From Pseudomonas asgharzadehiana (GTDB taxonomy: Bacteria > Pseudomonadota > Gammaproteobacteria > Pseudomonadales > Pseudomonadaceae): 64,000 nt of DNA. Positions 45,179-53,647 of this stretch are shown piece by piece (the first letter of the stretch is position 1; each line of letters starts with the position of its first letter). The position numbers and the translations under genes are program-made. Under the pieces are notes generated by a model. That model did not search any database and had not been told where the DNA came from. It worked only from the letters and a program-made list of their open reading frames with translations. The stretch is taken from assembly GCF_019139815.1 (NCBI RefSeq), contig NZ_CP077079.1, positions 2,046,001-2,110,000 of the forward strand, given 5' to 3'.

Positions 45179-45796
45179 ATGCTGAAGATCTGGGGTCGTA
45201 AAAATTCATCCAATGTCAGGAAAGCACTGTGGTGCGCCGAGGAGCTCGGCCTGGACTATGAGGCAATTGATGCGGGCGGGGCGTTTGGTGTGGTCGATAC
45301 CCCGCAGTACCGGGCGCTGAACCCCAATGGCCGGGTGCCGATGATTCAGGACGGCGACTTTGCGTTGTGGGAGTCCAACACCATTGTGCGTTACCTCTGC
45401 GCCAAGCACGCGTCGGCGTTTTACCCAAGCGACCTGCAAGCCCGTGCCAATGCCGAAAAGTGGATGGACTGGACCACCTCGACCCTGGCCGAGCCCTTCA
45501 AGATCGTGTTCTGGGGGGTATTGCGTACCCCCGCAGAAAAACAGGACTGGCACGCCATCCACGCAGGACGCCAAGCCTGCATTGATGCGCTCCAGACGGT
45601 CGAGCAGGCCCTCGCCGGGCAGCCTTACCTGTCCGGCGACGCTTTCGGCATGGGGGACATCCCCTTGGGCTGTTTCATTTACGCCTGGTTCGAAATGCCC
45701 ATCGAACGTCCTGCAATGCCCCATCTAGAGGCTTGGTACCAACGCCTGCAGCAGCGGCCGGCGTATCGCAAAGCGGTCATGACCGTGTTGACTTAA
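45179..45796 (+). CDS. Glutathione S-transferase family protein
   Basis: A 205-residue cytosolic GST. The thioredoxin-like N-terminal domain has KNSSNVRKALWCAEELGLDYE (active Ser probably residue 8 or 9), NGRVPMI and the glutathione-binding ESNTIVRYL. The helical C-terminal domain follows with the N-capping motif region FGMGDIPLGC. Substrate not known. Confidence 0.9.
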   Translation: MLKIWGRKNSSNVRKALWCAEELGLDYEAIDAGGAFGVVDTPQYRALNPNGRVPMIQDGDFALWESNTIVRYLCAKHASAFYPSDLQARANAEKWMDWTTSTLAEPFKIVFWGVLRTPAEKQDWHAIHAGRQACIDALQTVEQALAGQPYLSGDAFGMGDIPLGCFIYAWFEMPIERPAMPHLEAWYQRLQQRPAYRKAVMTVLT

Positions 45797-45860
45797 TACT
45801 GACTATTAATACAGGTGACTGTACTTGTGCGACGCGGGCACGCACCATGCTCGCCATGCG

Positions 45861-45882
45861 CCGCAGGTTGAACTACCTGCGG
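45861..45882 (+). terminator. Hairpin between gst and the ABC exporter genes
   Basis: An 8-bp perfect stem (45861-45868 with 45875-45882), extended by GCG/CGC past a bulge, is followed by a pyrimidine-rich tract. It is probably a weak terminator for the GST gene. Confidence 0.4.
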
Positions 45883-45931
45883 TGCGCCCTCATCTATTCT
45901 TTCTATTCCCTTCTTTGGTGCGTATTCCGAT

Positions 45932-46864
45932 ATGAGTTCCGCTCTGTCCATCCGGCAGCTAACCAAAACCTACGGCAACGGTTTCCAGGCCCTGAGTGGT
46001 ATCGATCTGGACGTCGCCGAAGGTGACTTCTTCGCCTTGCTCGGCCCCAACGGCGCAGGTAAATCCACCACCATCGGTATCCTCTCGACCCTGGTGAACA
46101 AGACCAGCGGCACGGTGAATATTTTCGGTCATGACCTGGATAAATCCCCGGCGGCGCTCAAGCGCTCTATCGGCGTGGTGCCCCAGGAATTCAACTTCAA
46201 CCAGTTCGAAAAGACCTTCGACATCGTCGTGACCCAGGCCGGTTACTACGGCATCCCGATGAAAGTCGCCAAGGAACGCGCCGAGCAATACCTGACCCAA
46301 CTGGGCCTGTGGGACAAGCGCGATGTGCCTTCGCGCTCGCTGTCCGGTGGTATGAAACGCCGCTTGATGATCGCCCGCGCACTGGTGCACGAACCGCGCC
46401 TGCTGATCCTCGATGAGCCCACCGCCGGCGTGGACATCGAGCTGCGTCGCTCGATGTGGACCTTCCTCACCGAGCTGAACGAGAAGGGCATCACCATCAT
46501 CCTCACCACCCATTACCTGGAAGAGGCTGAGCAGCTGTGCCGCAATATCGGCATCATCGACCACGGCACCATCGTCGAGAACACCAGCATGCGTAACCTG
46601 CTGGGCCAGTTGCATGTGGAAACCTTCCTGCTCGACCTGAAGAACAATCTGTCGGTGCCGCCGCAACTGCTCGGCTACCCGAGCCGCCTGGTGGACAGCC
46701 ACACCCTGGAAGTCCAGGTCGACAAAGCCATGGGCATTACCGCGCTGTTCACGCAGTTGGCAACCCAGAACATCGAAGTGCTGAGCCTGCGTAACAAAAC
46801 CAATCGCCTTGAGGAGTTGTTCGTGTCCCTGGTGGAGAAAAATCTGACGAAGGTGGCGGTATGA
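45932..46864 (+). CDS. ABC-2 exporter ATP-binding protein (YadG-like)
   Basis: A 310-residue ATPase subunit of an ABC-2 type exporter. Walker A is GPNGAGKST (about residues 38-46), the signature LSGGMKRR (about 138-145), Walker B LLILDEPTAGVD (about 157-168) and the H-loop TTHYLEEAEQ. The extra C-terminal stretch of about 80 residues is typical of drug/polysaccharide exporters. It overlaps the permease gene (ATGA). It resembles E. coli YadG; substrate unknown. Confidence 0.92.
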   Translation: MSSALSIRQLTKTYGNGFQALSGIDLDVAEGDFFALLGPNGAGKSTTIGILSTLVNKTSGTVNIFGHDLDKSPAALKRSIGVVPQEFNFNQFEKTFDIVVTQAGYYGIPMKVAKERAEQYLTQLGLWDKRDVPSRSLSGGMKRRLMIARALVHEPRLLILDEPTAGVDIELRRSMWTFLTELNEKGITIILTTHYLEEAEQLCRNIGIIDHGTIVENTSMRNLLGQLHVETFLLDLKNNLSVPPQLLGYPSRLVDSHTLEVQVDKAMGITALFTQLATQNIEVLSLRNKTNRLEELFVSLVEKNLTKVAV

Positions 46865-47640
46865 GTTCCGAACTGCAACCTAACCTCGTTGCGCTGCAAA
46901 CCATCGTCTACCGCGAAGTGAAGCGCTTTACCCGGATCTGGCCGCAGACGTTGCTGCCGCCGGCGATCACCATGGTCCTGTATTTCGTGATCTTCGGTAA
47001 CCTGATCGGTCGGCAGATCGGCGACATGGGTGGTTTCACCTACATGGAGTACATCGTGCCGGGCCTGATCATGATGTCAGTGATCACCAACTCCTACGGC
47101 AACGTGGTGTCGAGTTTCTTCGGCAGCAAGTTCCAGCGCTCCATCGAAGAATTGATGGTGTCGCCGGTGTCGCCGCACACCATTCTGATCGGCTACACCT
47201 TGGGTGGCGTGCTGCGCGGTTTGATGGTCGGGGTGATCGTGACGCTGTTGTCACTGTTCTTCACGCAGCTGCAAGTGCATCACCTCGGGGTGACGATTCT
47301 GGTGGTGGTGCTCACGGCGACGATCTTCTCGTTGCTGGGGTTTATCAACGCCGTGTTTGCACGCAACTTCGATGATATTTCGATCATCCCAACCTTCGTG
47401 CTGACGCCGCTGACCTACCTGGGCGGCGTGTTCTATTCCATCACCTTGCTGCCACCGTTCTGGCAGACCGTGTCACTGGCCAACCCGGTGCTGCACATGG
47501 TCAACGCCTTCCGCTACGGCATCCTGGGTGTGTCGGATATCAAGATCAGCGTGGCGATCACCTTCATGATCGTGGCCACCGTGGTGTTGTATATCGGTTG
47601 CGCGCGGTTGCTGGTGAGTGGGCGTGGGATGCGTACGTAA
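46861..47640 (+). CDS. ABC-2 exporter permease (YadH-like)
   Basis: A 259-residue inner-membrane permease with six helices and the ABC-2 signature (LANPVLHMVNAFRYGILGVSD, about residues 203-223). It also has MEYIVPGLIMMSVITNSYGNVVSSFFGSKFQRSIEELMVSP (in parts). It is the partner of the preceding ATPase and overlaps it by 4 bases. Confidence 0.92.
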   Translation: MSSELQPNLVALQTIVYREVKRFTRIWPQTLLPPAITMVLYFVIFGNLIGRQIGDMGGFTYMEYIVPGLIMMSVITNSYGNVVSSFFGSKFQRSIEELMVSPVSPHTILIGYTLGGVLRGLMVGVIVTLLSLFFTQLQVHHLGVTILVVVLTATIFSLLGFINAVFARNFDDISIIPTFVLTPLTYLGGVFYSITLLPPFWQTVSLANPVLHMVNAFRYGILGVSDIKISVAITFMIVATVVLYIGCARLLVSGRGMRT

Positions 47641-47664
47641 GTACTGATCTGAACGCGGTAAAAA

Positions 47665-47757
47665 ATGTCGGAGGGGGCTTACATCCCGATAGCGGTGGCG
47701 CAGTCAAAACTATGTGGACTGTTACACCGCCATCGGGGGCAAGCCCCCTCCCACATT
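47665..47757. repeat. Inverted REP pair (REPIN)
   Basis: An inverse diverged copy (GGAGGGGGCTTACATCCCGAT, from about 47670, in part) faces a well-conserved direct copy (CATCGGGGGCAAGCCCCC, 47731 on), separated by about 40 bases. It lies between convergent genes. Confidence 0.8.
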
Positions 47758-47774
47758 TGGTTTTGTATGAGGCC

Positions 47775-48314
47775 TTATGACTTCAGCGCCAGCTCGATCA
47801 GCTCGTGCAGTTGTTCAACTTCCAACGGTGCGCTTGAAAACAGAATGCGAAACACCGTCGGCGCCGCCAGCAGGTTGATCAAACGGTCCACGCTCGGTGG
47901 CGCCTGGTCCGGGTAGCGGTCGACAATCGCCTGCAACTGCCCACTCAAGATGCTCACGCAATATCCTGGCGTCACGCTGCACTGCACGTCACGCATCATG
48001 TTGCGCCCCGGCGCCGAACTCATTTCATCCAGATATTGCTCGGCCCAGGCTTGCAGGTCACCGCGCAGGCTGCCGGTGTTGGCCGGTTCGCTGTCGGGGC
48101 GCATGCGCGCCAGGGCCACGTCGGCGAGCAGCACCGACAGGTCGCCCCAGCGTCGGTAGATGGTCGACGGGGTGACGCCTGCGCGCGCGGCTATCATCGG
48201 CACGGTCACGCTCGTGCGTTCATGGGTCTCCAGCAGTTCGCGCACTGCCGAATGAACGGATTCTTGTACCCGGGCACTACGGCCTCCCGGGCGGAGGCCT
48301 TCTTTAATCACCAT
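47775..48314 (-). CDS. TetR/AcrR-family transcriptional regulator
   Basis: A 179-residue repressor. The N-terminal helix-turn-helix (about residues 25-50) has VTVPMIAARAGVTPSTIYRRWGDL. The C-terminal part is the ligand/dimer domain of the AefR/TetR_C type. The ATG at 48314 is chosen over an upstream in-frame start at 48371 because AAGGT precedes it and the longer start would cross the operator. It is divergent from an MFS exporter gene it probably represses. Confidence 0.9.
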   Translation of the reverse strand: MVIKEGLRPGGRSARVQESVHSAVRELLETHERTSVTVPMIAARAGVTPSTIYRRWGDLSVLLADVALARMRPDSEPANTGSLRGDLQAWAEQYLDEMSSAPGRNMMRDVQCSVTPGYCVSILSGQLQAIVDRYPDQAPPSVDRLINLLAAPTVFRILFSSAPLEVEQLHELIELALKS

Positions 48315-48372
48315 GTTTGTGACCTTAACACAAAGAATTTGCTTTAAGTGCTGGCCGGTCGCACACTCCACA

Positions 48373-48391
48373 AAAGCAAAATATTAGCTTT
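48373..48391. promoter_or_regulatory. Candidate TetR operator between regulator and MFS gene
   Basis: AAAGCAAAATATTAGCTTT is a 19-bp imperfect palindrome (AAAGC/GCTTT arms plus two inner pairs) just before the MFS ribosome site. A second AAGCAAA-type half-site (reverse strand) lies at about 48340-48350. Confidence 0.45.
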
Positions 48392-48405
48392 AGCGGAGCG
48401 TGCCC

Positions 48406-49599
48406 ATGCCCAACCTGACGTCTCATCGTTCCAGTCTGGTGTTCCTCGCGATCACCTTGCTCACATTCCTGGCCGCCTCCAGCGCGCCGACGCCGTTGTA
48501 CCCTCTGTATCAGGAAGGCCTGCATTTCTCGGCAGGCATGCTCACGCTGATCTTTGGCGTGTACGCCTTGAGCCTGCTGGCGGCGCTGCTGACCGTGGGG
48601 TCGTTGTCGGACCATCTGGGGCGCAGGCCGGTGATTTTTGCCGCGCTGGTCCTGAACATGCTGGCGATGCTGCTATTTATCAATGAAAGCAGCGTGGCCT
48701 GGCTGATTGCCGCGCGTACATTGCAGGGCTTTGCCACCGGCATGGCCACGGCGGTGCTGGGGGCGGCGTTGCTCGATAACGATCGCCAGCAAGGGCCGCT
48801 GATCAACAGTGTGGCGCCGATGTTGGGGATGGCGTGCGGGGCGATGGGATGCAGCCTGCTGGTGGAGTTTGCACCGTTCCCGACCACCTTGATTTATGCG
48901 GTGCTGTTCAGCCTGATGCTGTTACAAGCCTTGTATGTAGTGCGCTTGCCGGAAACCGTCAGCCGGATACCGGGAGCGCTGGCCTCGCTGTGGCCCACCT
49001 TGCACGTGCCGGCCCAGGCTCGCCGCGCGTTATGGGTGGCGTTGCCGGTAGACGTCGCGGTATGGGCCATGGGAGGTTTTTATCTGTCCCTCGCGCCGTC
49101 GCTGGTGCGGGCGGCGACCGGCTCCACATCCCATCTGATCGGTGGCGGGTTGGTGGCCGTGCTGACATTGAGCGCAGCGCTGATGATCTACAGCCTGCGC
49201 AATCGCTCGGCCGACAGGCTCCTGCGCCTGGGGGCTGTATTGCTGGCGGTGGGTGTGGCGTTGATCCTGAGCGCTGTGCACGCCGGCAGCTTGCCGTTAT
49301 TTTTTGTCGCCACGCTGATCGCCGGCAGTGGCTTCGGAACCGGGTTCCTTGGGGCTGTGCGCAGCGTCGTACCGCTGGCCTTGCCCCATGAGCGGGCGGG
49401 TTTGATGTCGGCGTTCTATGTGCTGAGTTACCTGGCGTTCTGCGTGCCATCACTGTTGGCGGGTAATCTGATCCGCAGCGTTGGTTTAATTGCCACTACG
49501 GATGCGTATGGGGCGCTGTTGATCGGGCTGACACTCAGTGCCTTGGTCGCGCTGCTCATGCAGGATTCTTCCAGGCGCAAGGCGACATCCAGCCCTTGA
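48406..49599 (+). CDS. MFS transporter (drug-efflux type)
   Basis: A 397-residue 12-helix major facilitator. Between helices 2 and 3 lies GSLSDHLGRRPVIFAAL (motif A, about residues 65-81). AARTLQGFATGMATAVLGAALL in helices 4-5 resembles motif C-containing drug exporters. GGAG precedes the ATG at 48406. The divergent TetR gene and the operator suggest an inducible exporter; substrate unknown. Confidence 0.9.
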   Translation: MPNLTSHRSSLVFLAITLLTFLAASSAPTPLYPLYQEGLHFSAGMLTLIFGVYALSLLAALLTVGSLSDHLGRRPVIFAALVLNMLAMLLFINESSVAWLIAARTLQGFATGMATAVLGAALLDNDRQQGPLINSVAPMLGMACGAMGCSLLVEFAPFPTTLIYAVLFSLMLLQALYVVRLPETVSRIPGALASLWPTLHVPAQARRALWVALPVDVAVWAMGGFYLSLAPSLVRAATGSTSHLIGGGLVAVLTLSAALMIYSLRNRSADRLLRLGAVLLAVGVALILSAVHAGSLPLFFVATLIAGSGFGTGFLGAVRSVVPLALPHERAGLMSAFYVLSYLAFCVPSLLAGNLIRSVGLIATTDAYGALLIGLTLSALVALLMQDSSRRKATSSP

Positions 49600-49641
49600 T
49601 CCGGTAATAATCGCCGATTCAAAAAGCCGTGAGATTCAAGC

Positions 49642-49953
49642 ATGAAGATCATTCGCAGCAAGGACTTCACCGGCAGCCGTGCCTGGGAAGCATTGGATAT
49701 TGCCAACATGAACGGCATCACCACCCGTTTGCACTGGACCGACCAGCCGTATCGCTGGCACACCAACGACGGTGAAGAAGTGTTTGTGGTGCTGGATGGG
49801 CGGGTAAACATGTACTACCGCGACCATGGGTTGGAGCAGGTGGCGGAGCTGGCGGTGGGGGATATTTTCTACGCCAGCGTCGGCACCGAGCACGTGGCTC
49901 ATCCCCAGGGCCCTGCGCGAATTCTGGTGATAGAAAGCGAGGGCAGTGTTTAG
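49642..49953 (+). CDS. Cupin domain protein
   Basis: A 103-residue single-domain cupin. The metal-site motif is RWHTNDGEEVFVVLDGRV (about residues 38-55) and the second cupin motif is DIFYASVGTEHVAHP (about 74-88). It follows the MFS gene by 42 bases and may share its transcript. Function unknown. Confidence 0.85.
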   Translation: MKIIRSKDFTGSRAWEALDIANMNGITTRLHWTDQPYRWHTNDGEEVFVVLDGRVNMYYRDHGLEQVAELAVGDIFYASVGTEHVAHPQGPARILVIESEGSV

Positions 49954-50059
49954 CGCTTATCGGCAAAATAGATAACAGTTAGAGATATTACCCGTTATAT
50001 AGATATTCGATCAGGTTCTACCATGGTCCCACCCTCATGCGAGGAAGAGGATTGCCATC

Positions 50060-51208
50060 ATGACCTGCTCGACTACTGCCCGCTTCAAACCCTTCAGCCA
50101 CCTGACCCGCCTTCGGGAAGTGATTCGCCAGTTCACCCCCAACTGGTTTGCCGCGACCATGGGCACCGGGGTGCTGGCGCTGGCCTTGGCGCAGTTGCCC
50201 GTCACTCTGCCAGGTGTGCAGGCGCTCGCCGAAGGGCTTTGGCTGTTGACCATTGGCCTGTTCCTGCTGTTCAGCGTTTTGTATGCGGCGCGGTGGGTGA
50301 TGTTTTTTCACGAGGCGCGCCGGATCTTCGGGCATTCCACGGTTTCGATGTTTTTCGGCACCATTCCCATGGGCCTGGCAACCATTCTTAACGGCTTGTT
50401 GCTGTTCGGCCTGCCGCGCTGGGGTGCCGATGTGATTCCGCTGGCCGAAGCGCTGTGGTGGCTGGACGTGGCCATGGCGCTGGCCTGCGGTGTGCTGATC
50501 CCGTTCATGATGTTTACCCGTCAGGAACACAGCATCGACCAGATGACCGCCGTGTGGCTGCTGCCTGTAGTCGCCGCTGAAGTCGCCGCAGCCAGCGGTG
50601 GCTTGCTCGCGCCACACCTGGCAGATGCCCATGGGCAATTGGTGATGCTGGTGACCAGCTACGTGCTATGGGCGTTTTCCCTGCCGGTGGCGTTCAGCAT
50701 CCTGACTATCCTGATGCTGCGCATGGCCCTGCATAAATTGCCCCACGCCAATATGGCCGCGTCGAGTTGGCTGGCGCTCGGTCCCATCGGCACCGGGGCC
50801 CTTGGGATGTTGTTGCTGGGCGGCGATGCTCCCGTCATCTTTGCCGCCAATGGCTTGCCCGGCGTCGGTGAAATTGCCGGCGGCCTTGGCCTGATCGCGG
50901 GTATCACCCTGTGGGGCTTCGGCCTGTGGTGGATGCTGATCGCAGTGCTGATCACCCTGCGTTACTTGCGCGCCGGTATCCCGTTCAACCTCGGTTGGTG
51001 GGGGTTTACCTTCCCATTGGGGGTGTATGCCCTGGCCACGCTGAAACTGGCAGCCGTGCTGCACCTGGGCTTCTTCGGCGTAATGGGCTGCGTGTTGGTA
51101 GCGGCCTTGGCGCTGATGTGGTGGGTTGTCGCCAAGCGCACCGTGCAAGGCGCCTACAAAGGTGAGCTTTTTGTTTCACCCTGCATTGCAGGATTAGGGA
51201 ATAAGTAA
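50060..51208 (+). CDS. TDT-family transporter (SLAC1/TehA-like)
   Basis: A 382-residue, about 10-helix inner-membrane protein of the tellurite-resistance/dicarboxylate transporter family. It begins with the family stretch FTPNWFAATMGTGVLALAL (about residues 25-43). The conserved WWGFTFPLGVYALAT lies near 312-326. Known members are anion channels or sulfite exporters; which applies is not clear. GAGGAAGAGG supports the ATG at 50060. Confidence 0.87.
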   Translation: MTCSTTARFKPFSHLTRLREVIRQFTPNWFAATMGTGVLALALAQLPVTLPGVQALAEGLWLLTIGLFLLFSVLYAARWVMFFHEARRIFGHSTVSMFFGTIPMGLATILNGLLLFGLPRWGADVIPLAEALWWLDVAMALACGVLIPFMMFTRQEHSIDQMTAVWLLPVVAAEVAAASGGLLAPHLADAHGQLVMLVTSYVLWAFSLPVAFSILTILMLRMALHKLPHANMAASSWLALGPIGTGALGMLLLGGDAPVIFAANGLPGVGEIAGGLGLIAGITLWGFGLWWMLIAVLITLRYLRAGIPFNLGWWGFTFPLGVYALATLKLAAVLHLGFFGVMGCVLVAALALMWWVVAKRTVQGAYKGELFVSPCIAGLGNK

Positions 51209-51264
51209 GCGCGATTAGGTAAAGTCGTGGCCTGATAAATAAAGGCCACGCAGGAACACGGACG

Positions 51265-53139
51265 ATGAGCCACCCCTCGCAATTTACCTTGCTGCGCACA
51301 CGGCGCTTTTTGCCGTTCTTCGTTACCCAGTTGCTGGGCGCTTTCAACGACAACATCTTCAAGCAGTCGTTGATCCTGGCCATTCTCTACAAGCTCACCA
51401 TCGACGGTGACCGCTCTATCTGGGTCAACCTGTGCGCGCTGCTGTTTATCCTGCCGTTTTTCCTGTTCTCGGCGTTGGCCGGGCAGTTTGGCGAGAAATT
51501 CAACAAGGATGCGCTGATCCGCGCGATCAAGATCGGCGAGATCGTGATCATGGCCGTGGGCGCCACAGGCTTCCTGACCAACCATCTGGAGCTGATGCTG
51601 CTGGCGCTGTTTGCCATGGGCACGCACTCGGCGCTGTTCGGCCCGGTCAAGTATTCGATCATGCCCCAGGCCCTGCACGACGACGAGTTGGTGGGCGGCA
51701 ACGGCTTGGTGGAAATGGGCACCTTCCTGGCTATTCTGGCCGGCACTATCGGTGCGGGAGTGATGATGTCGTCCGCCCACTATGCGCCTGTGGTGTCCGT
51801 GGCGATTGTTGGCGTCGCGGTGCTGGGTTACCTGGCCAGTCGCAGCATTCCCCGTGCGGCGGCGTCGACCCCGCAGCTGCGCCTGGACTGGAACATCTTC
51901 ACCCAGTCCTGGGCCACCTTGCGCATGGGCCTGGGCCAGACGCCGGCGGTGTCGCGCTCGATCGTCGGCAACTCATGGTTCTGGTTCGTCGGGGCGATCT
52001 ACCTGACGCAGATCCCCGCGTACGCCAAAGAGTGGTTGTATGGCGACGAAACCGTGGTGACGTTGATCCTCACCGTGTTTTCGGTGGGTATCGCCCTCGG
52101 TTCGATGCTCTGCGAGAAACTTTCCGGGCGTAAGGTGGAAATCGGCCTGGTGCCCTTTGGCTCATTCGGCCTGACGGTGTTCGGCCTGTTGCTGTGGTGG
52201 CATTCCGGCGGCTTCGTGCAGAACATCCAGGCCAACGACTGGCTGGCGGTGCTCAGTGTCGGTCAGGCGTGGTGGGTGTTGTTCGATATCCTCGGCCTGG
52301 GGGTGTTCGGCGGTTTCTATATCGTGCCGCTGTATGCGCTGATCCAGTCGCGTACCGCCGAGCACGAGCGCGCACGGGTGATTGCCGCCAACAACATCCT
52401 CAACGCGCTGTTCATGGTGGTGTCGGCGATTGTGTCGATCGTGCTGCTGAGCGTGGCCAAGCTGTCGATCCCCGAACTGTTCCTGGTGGTGTCGCTGCTC
52501 AACGTCGCGGTCAACACCTACATCTTCAAGATCGTCCCCGAGTTCACCATGCGTTTCATGATCTGGCTGCTCAGCCATTCCATGTACCGGGTGGAACATC
52601 GCAACCTGCAGGCCATTCCTGATGAAGGCGCGGCGTTGCTGGTGTGCAATCACGTGTCGTTTGTCGATGCATTGTTGATTGGCGGCGCAGTGCGTCGGCC
52701 GATTCGTTTTGTCATGTACTACAAGATCTACCGCCTGCCGGTACTCAATTTTATCTTCCGCACCGCCGGCGCGATTCCGATTGCCGGGCGCAATGAAGAC
52801 ATCCAGATCTACGAAAAGGCCTTCACACGGATTGCGCAGTACCTGAAGGACGGCGAACTGGTGTGCATCTTCCCGGAAGGCAAGCTGACCGCCGATGGCG
52901 AGATGAATGAGTTTCGTGGCGGGGTGACACGCATTCTGGAAGAGACGGCGGTGCCGGTGATCCCGATGGCGTTGCAGGGGCTGTGGGGAAGTTTCTTCAG
53001 TCGCGATCCAAACAAGGGGTTTTTCCACCGGATTTGGTCGCGGGTGGTGTTGGTGGCCGGGGAGCCGATTGCCGCGCAGGCTGCAACGCCTGTGCAGTTG
53101 CAGGCTGTGGTGGGCGGTTTGCGGGGGAGTGTCCGGTAG
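51265..53139 (+). CDS. Fused LplT-like MFS transporter and PlsC-type acyltransferase
   Basis: A 624-residue two-part protein. Residues about 1-415 form a 12-helix MFS carrier like the lysophospholipid flippase LplT (FVTQLLGAFNDNIFKQSLI at the start). Residues about 440-624 form a 1-acylglycerol-phosphate acyltransferase domain with the HX4D motif NHVSFVD (His463, Asp468) and FPEGKL (about 535-540). In E. coli, LplT brings lysophospholipid inward and Aas re-acylates it; here carrier and acyltransferase are one chain, and the Aas acyl-ACP synthetase part is absent. A role in lysophospholipid recycling is inferred. Confidence 0.87.
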   Translation: MSHPSQFTLLRTRRFLPFFVTQLLGAFNDNIFKQSLILAILYKLTIDGDRSIWVNLCALLFILPFFLFSALAGQFGEKFNKDALIRAIKIGEIVIMAVGATGFLTNHLELMLLALFAMGTHSALFGPVKYSIMPQALHDDELVGGNGLVEMGTFLAILAGTIGAGVMMSSAHYAPVVSVAIVGVAVLGYLASRSIPRAAASTPQLRLDWNIFTQSWATLRMGLGQTPAVSRSIVGNSWFWFVGAIYLTQIPAYAKEWLYGDETVVTLILTVFSVGIALGSMLCEKLSGRKVEIGLVPFGSFGLTVFGLLLWWHSGGFVQNIQANDWLAVLSVGQAWWVLFDILGLGVFGGFYIVPLYALIQSRTAEHERARVIAANNILNALFMVVSAIVSIVLLSVAKLSIPELFLVVSLLNVAVNTYIFKIVPEFTMRFMIWLLSHSMYRVEHRNLQAIPDEGAALLVCNHVSFVDALLIGGAVRRPIRFVMYYKIYRLPVLNFIFRTAGAIPIAGRNEDIQIYEKAFTRIAQYLKDGELVCIFPEGKLTADGEMNEFRGGVTRILEETAVPVIPMALQGLWGSFFSRDPNKGFFHRIWSRVVLVAGEPIAAQAATPVQLQAVVGGLRGSVR

Positions 53140-53162
53140 CCCTGCATGGGTTGGGTCGGCCT

Positions 53163-53215
53163 CATCGGGAGCAAGCCCCACATTCACACATCAAAATGTG
53201 GGGCTCGCTCTGGGA
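53163..53215. repeat. REP doublet, compact
   Basis: A CATCGGGAGCAAGCCCCACA copy (53163 on) faces its inverse (TGTGGGGCTCGCTCTGGGA, ending about 53214) with only about 15 bases between. It lies between convergent genes. Confidence 0.65.
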
Positions 53216-53227
53216 AGCGGCAGTGGC

Positions 53228-53542
53228 CTAAGTGCTGATCTTGAGACCAATGAGCCCGCAAATGATCAAGGCCACACTGGCCAACCGAAACAACGCCATG
53301 GATTCACCAAACAGGACAATGCCCGCAATCACCGTACCCACGGCGCCTACGCCAGTCCATACGGCATAGGCGGTACCCAGTGGCAGCTCTTTGACTGCCA
53401 GCCCCAGCAGGCCGAGGCTGATGGCCATGGCGACAATCGTGAGGGCAGTGGGCAGCGGCTTGCTGAAACCGTCGGTGTACTTAAGGCCCACGGCCCAGCC
53501 GACTTCGAACAACCCGGCAAAAAACAGAATGATCCAGGACAT
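53228..53542 (-). CDS. sugE: Guanidinium exporter (SMR family, SugE/Gdx)
   Basis: A 104-residue four-helix small multidrug-resistance protein working as a dual-topology dimer. The essential Glu13 lies in [17 protein letters not shown]. The SugE/Gdx branch is indicated by [17 protein letters not shown] and [20 protein letters not shown] (in parts). The guanidine-II riboswitch in its 5' leader makes guanidinium the expected substrate. GAGG lies five bases before the start, next to the second riboswitch hairpin. Confidence 0.95.
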   Translation of the reverse strand: MSWIILFFAGLFEVGWAVGLKYTDGFSKPLPTALTIVAMAISLGLLGLAVKELPLGTAYAVWTGVGAVGTVIAGIVLFGESMALFRLASVALIICGLIGLKIST

Positions 53543-53548
53543 GATGAC

Positions 53549-53614
53549 CTCGCTTCTTCAGGCGGGGTCGTCCCCGGATTCAACGCTCGTTGGCGTCGCG
53601 AGGTCGTCCCCGCG
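53549..53614 (-). ncRNA. Guanidine-II (mini-ykkC) riboswitch
   Basis: Two short hairpins with ACGA loops are read on the minus strand. Hairpin 1 (53614-53597) is CGCGGGG-ACGA-CCTCGCG with one G.U pair. Hairpin 2 (53576-53563) is CGGGG-ACGA-CCCCG. They are joined by a 20-base linker and followed by the sugE ribosome site (GAGG, about 53548-53551). Paired GGG-ACGR-CCC hairpins before an SMR gene are the definition of the mini-ykkC class. Loop-loop contact on guanidinium is expected to free the ribosome site. Confidence 0.93.
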
Positions 53615-53647
53615 AAGCCCGTAGAGTGCCGAAAACGGATCGGGCGA

